Assembly (NCBI GenBank): GCA_028386065.3
Contig: JAKUCV010001823.1
Coordinates: 4,860-68,859, forward strand
Direction of reading: 5' to 3'
DNA: 64,000 nucleotides
Source of the DNA: Turnera subulata
Lineage: Eukaryota; Streptophyta; Magnoliopsida; Malpighiales; Passifloraceae
Made by a program: the position numbers and the translations under genes. The first letter of the stretch is position 1; every line of letters starts with the position of its first letter. The notes beneath the pieces are model-generated. The model was not told the DNA's origin, made no database searches, and was given only the letters and a program-made list of their open reading frames with translations. Below, in pieces: positions 25,691 through 36,102 of the stretch.

Positions 25691-26856
25691 TAAAAAAAAA
25701 TTCTGAAAAAGGGAAATTAGGAAATAAAATATGTTTTAAAGAAATAATTAATAGACATAATGTTTTAGGAGTACTAGTAATTAATTTTTAGAAACATATT
25801 ATATACAAGGGAACTTTTTCTTTAGAGGGAGGATTATAAAGTATTTAATAACCGGATGTAAATACGGTGAAATGAGACCAGACTATGATATTAAATAAGT
25901 GAAATAGAATACGAACCAGGACGAATGACTTAGTAGAATTAGTATTACAGTACATCATATCATAAGCATTATTTGTGCATTTTATGTGAATATGTGTTAT
26001 TTGCTGAATAGGAGTTGATAACGAGTACGAGCACGTAGAACCGGAGCCAATCGACGAATTTCCTGTGGAATTTATCGGCCAAGGTGAGGATAAGTAATTA
26101 TTTATATACTGCCGTAGTGCCAAGTTGCTGTTTGTGTATTATATGCTTGAATAATTCTTGTGGCTGAGAATAGTTGTTGCGAGTTGAGTTTAGATGTTAT
26201 TTGTTGCCGTTGATGTTGCTGAATTGATGTTACTGTTGATGTTATTTGAAAATGTTAGAAATATTGGTACTGGTAGATTATTATTGTTGTTGTTGTTGGC
26301 TGTGAAATTATGGAAGTAGAGTACCGAGGGTACCAGATAATTGAGTTGTATTATCCAGACGAGCGGAGAGGCTGTGAGCCTGCTCGGGATAATGAGAGAG
26401 TGGGGGATAATAGGAGTTAAGTAACTAGGAATAATAAAACTGACCTCACTTAGACATCTAGTAAGTCACAGTTAAGTGTTGGTTTAGCCAGATGGTAGTC
26501 TTAGATTATGGTGCTGGGGGAGAGTTAGTGGTTGGTGCCTGCTCCCTGTCTGTACCAAGTTATTGTTATTGTTTGGGCACTGGGGGAGAGTTAGTGGTTG
26601 GTCCTGCTCCCTGTCTGTGCCAGTTATTACGTGGAGGTACCGGGGAGGGGTCCACGGGCTAGCTAGCTTGACTACCAGGCGACGACCATCATTTAACTAG
26701 TGATAGGGGCCCTGATAATAAAACTGGTGTAGCGTGTCTAGAATCACAAAGCATGTGTTATACAGAGTTCGTGTAAACTTCAGATTCTTGCTGTTATTGT
26801 GACTTGGTTTTATTTACGGTTTAAGTATATGTATACTTGCTTATGGATTTTACCCG

Positions 26857-26902
26857 GTGAGCACTTCGGACTCACCCCTCGCCTGCGCGACCTGGTCGCG
26901 TA
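26857..26902 (+). other. Twin-hairpin motif in LTR copy E, with altered stem 2
   Basis: Hairpin 1 (26857-26875) is the same as in the other copies. Hairpin 2 (26884-26902) reads TGCGCGACCTGGTCGCGTA: its inner stem is CGAC/GTCG in place of G/C in the other copies, and pairing is kept. Confidence 0.6.
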
Positions 26903-27950
26903 GATTGATTGTGCGTAGCTCAGGCACGTTCGAGGCAAGCTGTGGCGCACCCTCTGCCAGGCCCGGATCCATCCTGCGTTGCATTATGTCCATATCATTA
27001 TCTTTTATTGTGTTGTATTAAGACTTCCGCTGCTTGCTGTTTATATCTCTATGGATTGATGCTTGTAGTAATAATGTTCCCGTACCGGGACTAGTACGAT
27101 TGATGTATTATGTTCTTTTTTTGTATTTAATCCGTTGGTTGTGTTATTTACCGCTGTGGTTGTTGTAATAGTATGTGGTCCCACGTGTTTACTGTGTATA
27201 ACGGTAAATACGGGTCGGGGCGTTTCAAAAACTATTATGAAATAAATAAAATAAGTTTTCTTTTTAAATCAAAATTCTTATATTACAAAGTCTTATGTTA
27301 ATCAGAAAAATAAAACATCTCAAAGTAAAACAAAAATCAACAATAAGGATATAAAATCCAACATAAAGAAATTAAAAACAAAACTCGTTTAACAAAACCA
27401 AAACGTAAAGAAGTTAAAACAAAAATATATTTCATGATCGGTGCTCGTATCGGACGCGAACATCCACGAACCCATGAAACATAACACGTGCAACTAACGG
27501 TGTCGTCTGTTTCCCTCGTGGAAGAGACATCCGTTATCTCGTAAGGTGACGATCACGAGAGCATCCTGTGTCCCTTGAAAGAAACGATACCCACTTGTTC
27601 ACAATTTCTGCATGAGCCAAAAACGTATGTCAGGTCTCGTATCTCTCCACGATGTCCGAACAGCTGTAAACTTGTCGCACATGCGCTCTACTCGAGGTAT
27701 GGTCCCATCTGTCTAGCCTCAACGGCCACGGATGCATGTGATAAAAGATGCAGAAAAATATAGCAAGACCATAAAAAGAAACGCCAAGGTAGCCAGGGCG
27801 TCAGAAAATCGTGAGTTAGAAAAGAGCTGAAAAACTCTGGCATTGCAGCCCGAAAAACGTCTAAAGTAACAAGGCAATAAATGAAGCAACGGAAAAATTC
27901 AAAAAGCAAATCTTGAAAATCGAAAACAGTAATCACGCTCCCCATATGAG

Positions 27951-27958
27951 TATAAAAG
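27951..27958 (+). promoter_or_regulatory. TATA box upstream of antisense gene 2
   Basis: TATAAAAG lies 108 bases before the ATG of the 28066 gene, with an A-rich leader between, as in many plant genes. Confidence 0.55.
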
Positions 27959-28065
27959 AAACGGAGCGGTGAGGAGTAAATCATCAAAAGCATTAAAAGC
28001 AAACAAAACGCTCAGAAAGACAAAACCTCAATGCTCAAAACAGAATACCCACTCGTCCAAACACA

Positions 28066-28749
28066 ATGCCTGCTCCCTCTTCCGTTTTCTTTGTCGAAGG
28101 TGCCAATCTAGGCAGAAGGAACCGTCTGGCCTACAGCATGGTCAACGAACGTGCTGAAGAACTACCGAACGAGCTCGACAGGAAGCCCCGACTGGTCTTC
28201 GTTGACGAACTCTACTCGTCGCGGTTCTTCGTCACTCCAATGGAAGAGGTGTTCTTCCTAGAGGACCGCGGCACTCTGAGGACCTCCTACTACGGATCGA
28301 CCAATTCCATTATGTTCTTCATCTCCGAAAGGCTACAAGAGTTTAACCTGGAGTCTACTTGCCACTTCCTGGAGCAAGGTACCTACTATCAGCTCTCGAT
28401 GACGGCCCAGAGCATGCCCAGAGTCACTCGTCTGCCCGTAACTTGGCCAAAGGCCCGACTACTGGTGTGGAACTGCAGAGGAGTCGCAAGGCATTCCCAG
28501 GAGTTTTCGTGTACCCTGAGGGACCTGAAGAACCAATACAAACCAAACATGGTTCTTCTGACGGAGACCCAGTGGCAACCTCAAGACGATCACGGTCTCA
28601 TCCCACTCCGGTTCCCTCAAGCAAACCGGTTCGAGCTTCCAGGCCAGGACAACAGAGGCAGCATGTGGTTCTCGTGGAGCGACAGTATCCAAGTCAACAG
28701 AAACAACGACCCCACTAGCTTCAGGGTCAATGTCGTTCCAAGGCGTTAA
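28066..28749 (+). CDS. Antisense gene 2 of the LTR element: unknown N-terminus plus LINE-endonuclease-like part
   Basis: The 227-residue frame starts with ATG after a TATA box and runs opposite to the element. Residues 1-120 match nothing I know. Residues 131-205 resemble the start of the endonuclease/exonuclease/phosphatase (EEP) domain of plant LINE ORF2: WNCRG (135-139) corresponds to the catalytic-Asn motif and LLTET (164-168) to the catalytic-Glu motif, followed by a GSMWFSW stretch like the usual GGxxLLW. The later motifs (Asp/Asn pair and the final SDH) are missing, so the endonuclease is truncated and most likely inactive. It could be a fused captured fragment or a real accessory protein that uses the fold for binding. 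Which of these holds I cannot tell. Confidence 0.55.
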   Translation: MPAPSSVFFVEGANLGRRNRLAYSMVNERAEELPNELDRKPRLVFVDELYSSRFFVTPMEEVFFLEDRGTLRTSYYGSTNSIMFFISERLQEFNLESTCHFLEQGTYYQLSMTAQSMPRVTRLPVTWPKARLLVWNCRGVARHSQEFSCTLRDLKNQYKPNMVLLTETQWQPQDDHGLIPLRFPQANRFELPGQDNRGSMWFSWSDSIQVNRNNDPTSFRVNVVPRR

Positions 28750-29043
28750 ATGTATTTTTATTTTTTTAAAAAAATATATAAAATATCAATGTAATGTTTC
28801 TTTTTTTAGCAATATTAATAATATTTATGTTTGTAATGAAAATATCAGTATTATCAATAATATTTATATTTCCGCTTATTTATGACATCATTACCTCTTA
28901 TGTATATATTCTGCGACAGCTGGCGTCCCTTGACTGGATCCATAATGCATTAACTAAATGATATAAAATAATAAACAACTGGAGCGAACTATGCAAACAA
29001 GGACAACAAACACACAAAGACTGCCCAACAAGACCTAACGCCC
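28750..29043. other. AT-rich internal leader of the large element
   Basis: It lies between antisense gene 2 and the primer-binding site. It is AT-rich, with no gene visible, and corresponds to the 5' leader of the element on the minus strand. Confidence 0.6.
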
Positions 29044-29055
29044 GCTCCGCTACCA
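29044..29055 (-). other. Primer-binding site of the large element
   Basis: On the minus strand TGGTAGCGGAGC follows the 5' LTR after a three-base spacer. It matches the initiator-tRNA-Met-type site TGGTATCAGAGC at 10 of 12 positions, and the same variant occurs in the TRIM at 42817-42829. Confidence 0.75.
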
Positions 29056-29395
29056 AAATGAAATGCCCCGTCCCTTATTTACCGTACACAATAAATGCGT
29101 GCCGGAACTGTAACAACCTGACCAAATAAAGCCCAGCATACAGTGTAAACGGTAGAAAACTGGCTCAACAGCCCAAAATATAAACCTCATAAATCTGGCC
29201 CTTCGGCCCAACAAACAAATATCACATCCGGCCCAAGGCCCAATAATAACAATAACAATGCACAGCGGAAGACTTAACAACTCACATAAACACTGTATAC
29301 GACATAGATGCAAACTATGGATCCAAGTCCTGTCCAAGGGATAACGCCGCAGCCTGTCTGGAATGCACCAAGCCTGTACCACAAATAACTCATCC

Positions 29396-29441
29396 TACGG
29401 GATGAAAGCCCGCAGGTGAGGGGTGAGTCCGAAGTGCTCAC
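29396..29441 (-). other. Twin-hairpin motif in LTR copy C
   Basis: Read on the minus strand, hairpin 1 is at 29441-29423 and hairpin 2 at 29414-29396. Confidence 0.6.
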
Positions 29442-29739
29442 CAACCAAGGATAAACAGTGATATGCAGGCAACCGTAATACTTAAAAGCAAACACAGACA
29501 AGCAGTAACATATCTCAACAAACTGAGCCAAGACCAAAAGAATAATTACTATTAATTCCAATTTTATCTTCCGGGCCCCTGTCACTGGACAAGCTAGCGT
29601 CGTACCAGGTTATCAATTAATTCCGGATGCCAGGTCAAAGAACCATACCAAATCTTACCATTCCGGGACCACGTCCCAAATTACCAAATCACACCGGGTT
29701 CAACAACCCAAAATACCATACCGGGATCAACATCCCAAA

Positions 29740-30149
29740 ACCGGATATTCGGTATATCCGAACCACTGGGTATTCGGTATACCCCAACCACAGGCATCAA
29801 CATGCCAACCGGATATTCGGTATATCCGAACCACTGGGTATTCGGTATAGCCCAACCACAGGCATCAACATGCCAACTGGATATTCGGTATATCCGAACC
29901 ACTGGGTATTCGGTATACCCTAACCACAGGCATCAACATGCCAACCGGATATTCGGTATATCCGAACCACTGGGTATTCGGTATTCCCCAACCACAGGCA
30001 TCAACATGCCCACCGGATGTTCGGTATATCCGAACCACTGGGTATTCGGTATACCCCAACCACAGGCATCAACATGCCAACCGGATATTCAGTATATCCG
30101 AACCACTGGGTATTTGGTATACCCTAACCACAGGCATCAACATGCCAAC
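29740..30149. repeat. 68-base tandem repeat, six units
   Basis: It is the same unit as in copy B, with point changes that mark single units (ggatgttcgg in the fifth, gatattcagt in the sixth). The last unit carries the same gtatttggtataccctaacc variant as the last unit of copy B, so units were gained or lost in the middle. Confidence 0.9.
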
Positions 30150-31234
30150 CAAATCAAGTAACCGACCATAGCGTCCCAAAATTAATTTTCAAACCATCGG
30201 GTCGTACCACTACTTCCCACATATATCATCATCTCATATCAATTCCAACTTCCAATTTCCCATTTCCATTTCTCAATTATCCACAGTCAATAGTTTATTC
30301 CAATTATCCGATCACAACACTGTCTACCGACAACAATCACAATATCCATAACAGTCAAACAATTATCCAACTTCCTATTAGCTCAAGTTACACAACAGAC
30401 CAATCCATCAACAGTTTCATAACATCAATTACTCACAGTCCAACATCAATCACAACACAGTATCCAATAAACCAATAACAGTCATACAGCGGTTCAATCA
30501 AGCAAATCAACATCATAGCAACAACAACAACAATAACCATAGCAGCCAAATAACCAACACAATTCCATATTATCAAATATCCATCAACAATACATATAAC
30601 ACCAATTATTCACAAATAACAGTTCATCACAATATCCACACGACCAATAACACAGTCCAACAACAGCAACATCAATAACCGTAACAGTCAAATATCCAAC
30701 AATGACCCTCTCAGTAGTTCATTCAAACAACAAAACACACAAAGTATTACAGGCACATATCAAGGGTTATCCATCCTCACCTTGGCCGATTACTCAATTC
30801 TGGAAACAATGACCGGTCCGAAGCCGGCTCCTCGAGAAACTGCCCGATATCATAACCTTGGTGCAGACATGACGGCGCGGCGTCGGGCCGGCAAGCGCGA
30901 GCGGCGGGGACGGAGGCGACTGCTGGGACGGCGGCGTCAGGAGAAGACAACGGCGGCACCGCCCGGCAAGGAGGCGACGACGCGAGGCTGCAGGTGGTCG
31001 GGTGGCTCGGGTCCCGTTGTCGCTCGGCGGCTGAAGTGACGAGGAGGAGGCGGCGGATCCGAGTGTCTCCCGTCTGGTTAACGACAGCTGCAGCGACGAG
31101 GAGAGGAGGGAGAGCGGTGCTGGCGGCGGGTCGCGGCAGTGGTCGTTGGTGGAGGTGGTTGCCGGTGGCACTCCTCTCCCCTTCTTCTTCTTTTTTTTTT
31201 TCCTTTTTTATTTTCCCTCCTTTCTTCTTTTTTC

Positions 31235-34061
31235 TGTAACAGCCCGGGTAAAAATTTTGGATTTTTACCGGACTGTAAAAGTCTATTTACCGTGATTTAC
31301 TGTTGAATTAATCTTGGGTAATTAATTCAAGGTAAATCGGGAGTCGTTTTTCGAAACCGAGTGTTTTCCCGCGCTCGTGATTTTCCCGTGGATTTTTTCG
31401 AAACTAAGTTGGTATTTTTCGGGTTTCGGAATTTCTCGGAAAATCACACCGGAAAATAACTAAGGAGGTATCGGTTATTTTCTGGTCCGGATCGGACTCG
31501 CCCGTAATGGAGACGAATCGTATTATTGGAATTCACAAGCCAAATAGTTTCCTTTCAGGTTATAAAAAGAAGGCAGAGGAAGGGAGCCGGGAGAGGAGAG
31601 GAGAAGAAAAAGAAAAAAAAAGAGAGAAAAAAAGAAAAGGAGAGGAAAAAGGAAAAAGAGAGGAAAAGAAGAAAAAAAAAGAAAAGAAAAATCAGAAAAA
31701 AAGAGAAGAGGAGATGAAAGAAAAAAAAATAAAATAAATACCAATCAGAAATAGAAAAAGAGAGAAAAGAAAAGAAAAGAAAATCAGAAGAAAAGAAAAG
31801 AAAATAAAGAAAATTACAGAAAAAGGAAAAAAGAAATCCGGTGAACAGTGCGTCACCCCGGCCGCGCACCGTTACTGTACACGAAACGGAGCTCCGGTCA
31901 TCCGTTCGCTCCATCGCCGCCACCATGGCCTTCCTCTCGCCGTCGCGAGTTGAACCACGTCGGCCCCGAGTTGTCCCGCCGCCGGACGCTCCTCCCAGAG
32001 CCGTTGACCCGCGGCGAAGCCCGCGGATCCTCTTCCTCCGCCTCCTGCTTAGCCGACGCTACGCGTCTCGCCGCCCTTCCACCGCCCTTGGAGTCGCCTC
32101 GCTGCCGCCGTCCTCCTGCAACCCTTCCCTCGCGTTCCCGCGCCGCCATAGCCGCCGTTGCCGTTGAACCCGAGGTGAGACCGCATCCGACCCGTTTGAT
32201 TGGACGGGTCCTGCACAGTGTTTGTTTTGGGTTGTGGGCTTGGTTGAACTGGGCTCGGGTTGGGCAGGTGCTGGGCCGGACCTTGGCGGGCCTGCTGCCT
32301 TGGTCTGGGCTTGGTCCTGTTCGGCCCAGTCCGATTTTTTTTTTAATTTAACAAAACAAATTATATATATACTTTTATTAATATTCTGGAATTCAATTTT
32401 GGAAAAAAAATTATATATTTATTTTGAGAAAATTATGGACAATTTGATTCTGAAATTTTTATTAAAATATAAATATATTTACTTAGTTAAATAATTATAT
32501 TTTGTTTTGGAAACTATTATTAAATTGGAAAAAAATATATATGTAACATGAAATTAATTTCTGGAAATTTATATGTATATTATTTTGGCTGGAAAATTAT
32601 TATTGTGGTATATGTATATGAATATATATTTTGGAAATTAAAGTTAATTATATCTTGTGTTGGAAAATTAAATTGTATATGTATTTGGAAAAGATAAATA
32701 CTATTTATATTTTCTGGAAATTATAAATAGGTTATTATTTTATGGAGAAAAATTATAGTAATTATCATTTTGGAAATTATAATTATTTTATGAAAATATT
32801 TTTAAAGAGTTTTAATTAAAGTATGGTACCGAAATTATATTCGGAAATACGTAAGGTTAAATATTTTCCGTAAAAGATAATAATATCGAGTAAGAACCGG
32901 GATGGGTAATTTCGTAGTATTGGCATCATTGCATACCGAATATGTGCATTTATGTGTATGTATGATTTTGTGGTATAGGTTGGATATCGGGCAGTTTCCC
33001 GAGGAGCCGGCGTCGGACCGGACATTGCTTCCGAAGTTGAGTAATCGGCCAAGGTGAGGATGGATTTCCTTCAATATGTGCCTTATTACTCGGTTATTGT
33101 GTTTGGTGTTGTTGCATTGTTGGATGCTGTGCTTTTGTTGTGTTTTGGCTCGGGATGTCTATCCCGGTGCTTGTTTGGTATTTTTGGGATGTTTATCCCC
33201 GTGTCGATTTTCTGTGTCGTTTGGAATAAGTAAATGGATAATTAATGAATTGTGATGAGGATGTCGATCCTCGGTATTTTGGTTAGGGATGTCGATCCCT
33301 GAGTTTGGTTTTTGATGACGGTAATATAATTGTCACGTGGTAAGTAGAGGTACGACCGGATGGTTTGTGACTGTTTTGTGGTGCCATGATCTGGGTTACT
33401 TGTGATGGGCATGTTGATGCCGGTTTGATTGGGATGTTGATCCCTGAGTTTGATATTGGGATGTTGATCCCGGGTTCTTTTTGATCTGGCACCAGGAACA
33501 GGTTGATAACCTGGTACGACCCTAGCTTATCCGTGACGGGGCCCGGAAAGATAAAATTGGATAATTGGATTTTATTGAGTCTTTTTGGTCTTGGACCGGG
33601 ATTTGGGTCCAGCCTTTCGGTTTGGTATGTATTTGGCGGTTTTTGACTGTTGTGCTTGCCTTGAGTAATTTTTAGTGTTCATATTGTTGGTCTTTCCTTC
33701 GTCGGTGAGCACTTCGGACTCACCCCTCACCTGCGGGCTTTCATCCCGTAGGATGAGTTGTTCATTGTACAGGTTTGGTGCATTCCAGACAGGCTGCAGC
33801 GTTATCCCTTGGACAGGCTTGGATCCATAGTTTGCATGTGTCGCATACAGTGTTAGTGAGTTATTTAAGTCTTCCGCTGTGCACTGTTTTTAATTATTAT
33901 TGGGCCAATGGGCCAGATTTGTTATTTATGTTGTTTACTGTTTTGGGCTGTTGAGCCCAGTTATCTGTTGTTTACACTGTATGCTGGTCTTTATTTGGTT
34001 GGGTCGTCATAGTTCCGGCACGTGTTTACTGTGTACGGTAAATACGGGTCGGGGCGTCTCA
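31235..34061 (+). mobile_element. Solo LTR (copy D) nested in the 5' LTR
   Basis: The 2,827-base unit runs from TGTAACAGCCCGGG to GGTCGGGGCGTCTCA with TTTTC duplications at 31230-31234 and 34062-34066. It lies opposite to the element it interrupts. It has a purine-rich tract (31,560-31,830), a GC-rich block (31,850-32,200), a very AT-rich stretch (32,340-32,830) and the conserved GCCAAGGTGAGGAT site near 33046-33060. Confidence 0.92.
33715..33750 (+). other. Twin-hairpin motif in LTR copy D
   Basis: Hairpin 1 is at 33715-33723 onward from GTGAGCACTTCGGACTCAC (33705-33723 region) and hairpin 2 at 33732-33750. The sequence is the same as in copies A, B and C. Confidence 0.55.
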
Positions 34062-34490
34062 TTTTCATTCTCCAGTTTCTATTATTTTTTTTTCCTTTCT
34101 TCCTTTTTTTTTCTTTCTTCTTCTTTCCCTTCTTTCCCTTCCTGCTTCCTTCTTCCTTTATAACTGTGAATTTTCTGTGCGTCATGTGACTCCTTAATAA
34201 TGCAGGCTGCATTATTAAGCGAGTCCGATCCGGACTAGAAAATAACTGATACCCCCTTAGTTATTTTCCGGTGTGATTTTCCGAGAAATTCCGAAACCCG
34301 AAAAATACCAACTTAGGCCCGAAAAAATCCACGGAAAAATCACGAGCGCGGAAAAACTCTCGGTTTTGAAAAACGACGCTCGATTTACCTTGAATTAATT
34401 ACCCAAGATTAATTCAACAGTAAATCACGTTAAAAAGACTTTTACAGTCCCGGTAAAAATCAAAAATTTTAACCGGGTTGTTACAATATG

Positions 34491-35743
34491 TCATAGGGAA
34501 CGTAACGTACGTGTATAAGTAAGTTGTAGGATATGTATTTGCCCCAAATTAATACCCCCATATCTATCGACGGATTTCACATCACAAAAGAATATAATTC
34601 TGCAACTTTGAAAGAATATGCTTAGAGATAAAGAATAAAAAATTCCTACAAGGAACGCATATGATACGTCAATTTGATTGTGTCATCCAAGGCTACCTGG
34701 GATGGAATGGGATAGACAGCAAGTTAGGAGGAATATCATACTTAAAGAATGAATTAATCATGAATTATAGTATATGCTTGGAAAGGAACTTGGGAATTTA
34801 AGTTTGTGATTATTATAAAGGAGTATAAAGCCCCGAGTTTGTGTGAGGAATAAGATCTTGCCAAACTTTGATGCATATCTTTTACCCCCAAATTCTTTTT
34901 AATGCATATCTATCGCACTAGATGTGGATAACATTGGCAACAACTTGCCACGGATCAAATCTTCTTCGATGAGAATCAGTTTTAATTTGTAATCTCTATT
35001 CCCCCCTTTTGGCTTATATATTTCCTCTTGATATCGTTATTAGAAAAAATAAAATAAAAATCGTCCTACGACAGTAGAAACTCGTTATTCGTATGTATAT
35101 TCTGGCATCTCTTCAGATTTTTTTGATGGGATTGTTGAAATTTTGAACTTGGCCTGTTATCATGTTAGTTGCCAAAAATGTGAAATTATCATAGACTGAC
35201 AAACAAATCTCTCTAGTTTGCAGGTTTTCTTTTTCCTTCTTTTGAAAAAATAATTTACCAGGTACGTAAGAAACAGAGCTTTGAACGACTGGGGCATTGC
35301 AGGAAATAAGGTGTAGTCTATTGTTAGTGTTGATTAAAACAACGTCTATAAGGCCTGAGGCCCCGAAGGAATTGTGATCCAAAAGAATTTGTACACATCT
35401 TGTCTGTTAATTAAGATTACATGGAGATTTTCTGTTATTGTTTATCACTTTTAAATTCTAAAGATCGAATACAATCAAAACTTAGTCCCATCAGATAGCC
35501 CTTTCTGTCTTACTCCTTTTTTTTAAACAGTCTTATCACTTTCTCCTTTTGACCCTCAAATGAAGGAAGAGTCTTTTTAGTTTTTACTCATAACTGTGTG
35601 CAGTTAAACAAGACATGCAATGAATCCTTCTAAAAGAAAAAAAAAACATCATGCAATGAATCAGCAAAACCAGAGAAAGCAGCTCTTTCTTTTCATAAAA
35701 CAAAGTCAGATATTATTAGACAAAGGTAGGAGGCTACGATCTG
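34491..35743. other. Intergenic stretch right of the large element
   Basis: AT-rich, with a T-rich run near 35513-35524. I see no gene in it. Confidence 0.5.
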
Positions 35744-35753
35744 CTATAAAAAG
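35744..35753 (+). promoter_or_regulatory. TATA box of small-protein copy 1
   Basis: CTATAAAAAG is a strong TATA match 105 bases upstream of the ATG at 35858. Confidence 0.6.
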
Positions 35754-35857
35754 GGGGATTGCTCTCAAGCCTGTTTAACAAAGCTACATATATATACAAT
35801 TAAAACTACTCTAACCACTGCAAGTTTTGTGATATTTTTCTGTATCTTTCAATTATC

Positions 35858-36102
35858 ATGGCACGGAATTATCAGGCAGATCGTCTACTCAAGATTGGGT
35901 TAAAGACTTTCCAGTCATAGGTGAGTACTTTGGCAGGCAAGCCAAGAAGTCACCTGTGACAAAGTTAGCCAACTCTTCATTACATATCTATCTGCAGGTA
36001 AACCAAGACCCTGCTGCAACCAAAGTTATTGATTACAACGAGGCAGCCCTACGATATGGTGGAAAGGTTTACAGGGATTATCCCAAAGGAAAACGAAATT
36101 GA
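35858..36102 (+). pseudogene. Small-protein family copy 1, frameshifted
   Basis: I do not recognise the family. The ATG frame at 35858 stops after 20 codons, but an overlapping frame (35881-36102) has the family marks: KDFPVIGEYFGRQ near the start and EAALRYGGKVYRDY near the end, stopping with TGA at 36100-36102. The two frames differ by one base shortly after the ATG, so the copy is probably frameshifted; no in-frame ATG precedes the conserved part. A GTGAGT donor at 35920 and a CTGCAG acceptor at 35997 could also form a 79-base intron, but the stop codon before the donor remains. Compare 37288-37569 and 39650-40021. Confidence 0.45.

Larger units (their letters stand above)
24448..27227 (+). 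mobile_element. Solo LTR (copy E) nested in the internal region
   Basis: The 2,780-base unit runs from TGTAACAGCCCGGG to GGTCGGGGCGTTTCA with the 5-base duplication AAAAC at 24443-24447 and 27228-27232. No internal region or second LTR accompanies it, so it is a solo LTR left by recombination. It is the most divergent of the five copies: it lacks the 68-base repeats and the long pyrimidine tract but keeps both ends, the twin hairpin and the GTGAGGA exon-like site. Confidence 0.92.
21346..34485 (-). mobile_element. Large non-autonomous LTR retrotransposon (LARD-like) with two nested solo LTRs
   Basis: On the minus strand the order is 5' LTR (34485-29059), primer-binding site TGGTAGCGGAGC (29055-29044), a short internal region (29043-23861), a purine-rich tract AAGGTGGG just before the 3' LTR, and the 3' LTR (23860-21346). 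Both LTRs end in TG...CA. The 5-base duplication ATATG flanks the whole unit at 21341-21345 and 34486-34490. With nested insertions removed, the internal region is about 2.4 kb and holds no gag, protease, reverse transcriptase or integrase that I can see. The internal sequence next to the 3' LTR (GAATTTCGGGGACGAAATTC, then AAGGTGGGTAGAC) is of the kind seen in plant Ty3/gypsy Del/Tekay-type elements. It must have moved with proteins supplied by another element. Confidence 0.9.
29059..34485 (-). repeat. 5' LTR (copy C) of the large element, interrupted by LTR copy D
   Basis: The two pieces are 29059-31234 and 34067-34485, together about 2.6 kb once copy D and one target-site copy are removed. 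The sequence resumes exactly in the pyrimidine tract where copy B is continuous (tttttcattctcc). Copy C has six 68-base units where B has four. Confidence 0.9.

Noticed and set aside
24781..25791. Long Pro/Thr/His-rich open frame of 336 codons
   Set aside because: It lies wholly in LTR copy E, is low in complexity, overlaps other open frames on both strands, and crosses a likely splice donor and the tandem array.
31507..31737. Lys/Glu-rich open frames, like a coiled coil
   Set aside because: It is the purine tract of LTR copy D, with open frames in several phases; no start context and no conservation between copies.
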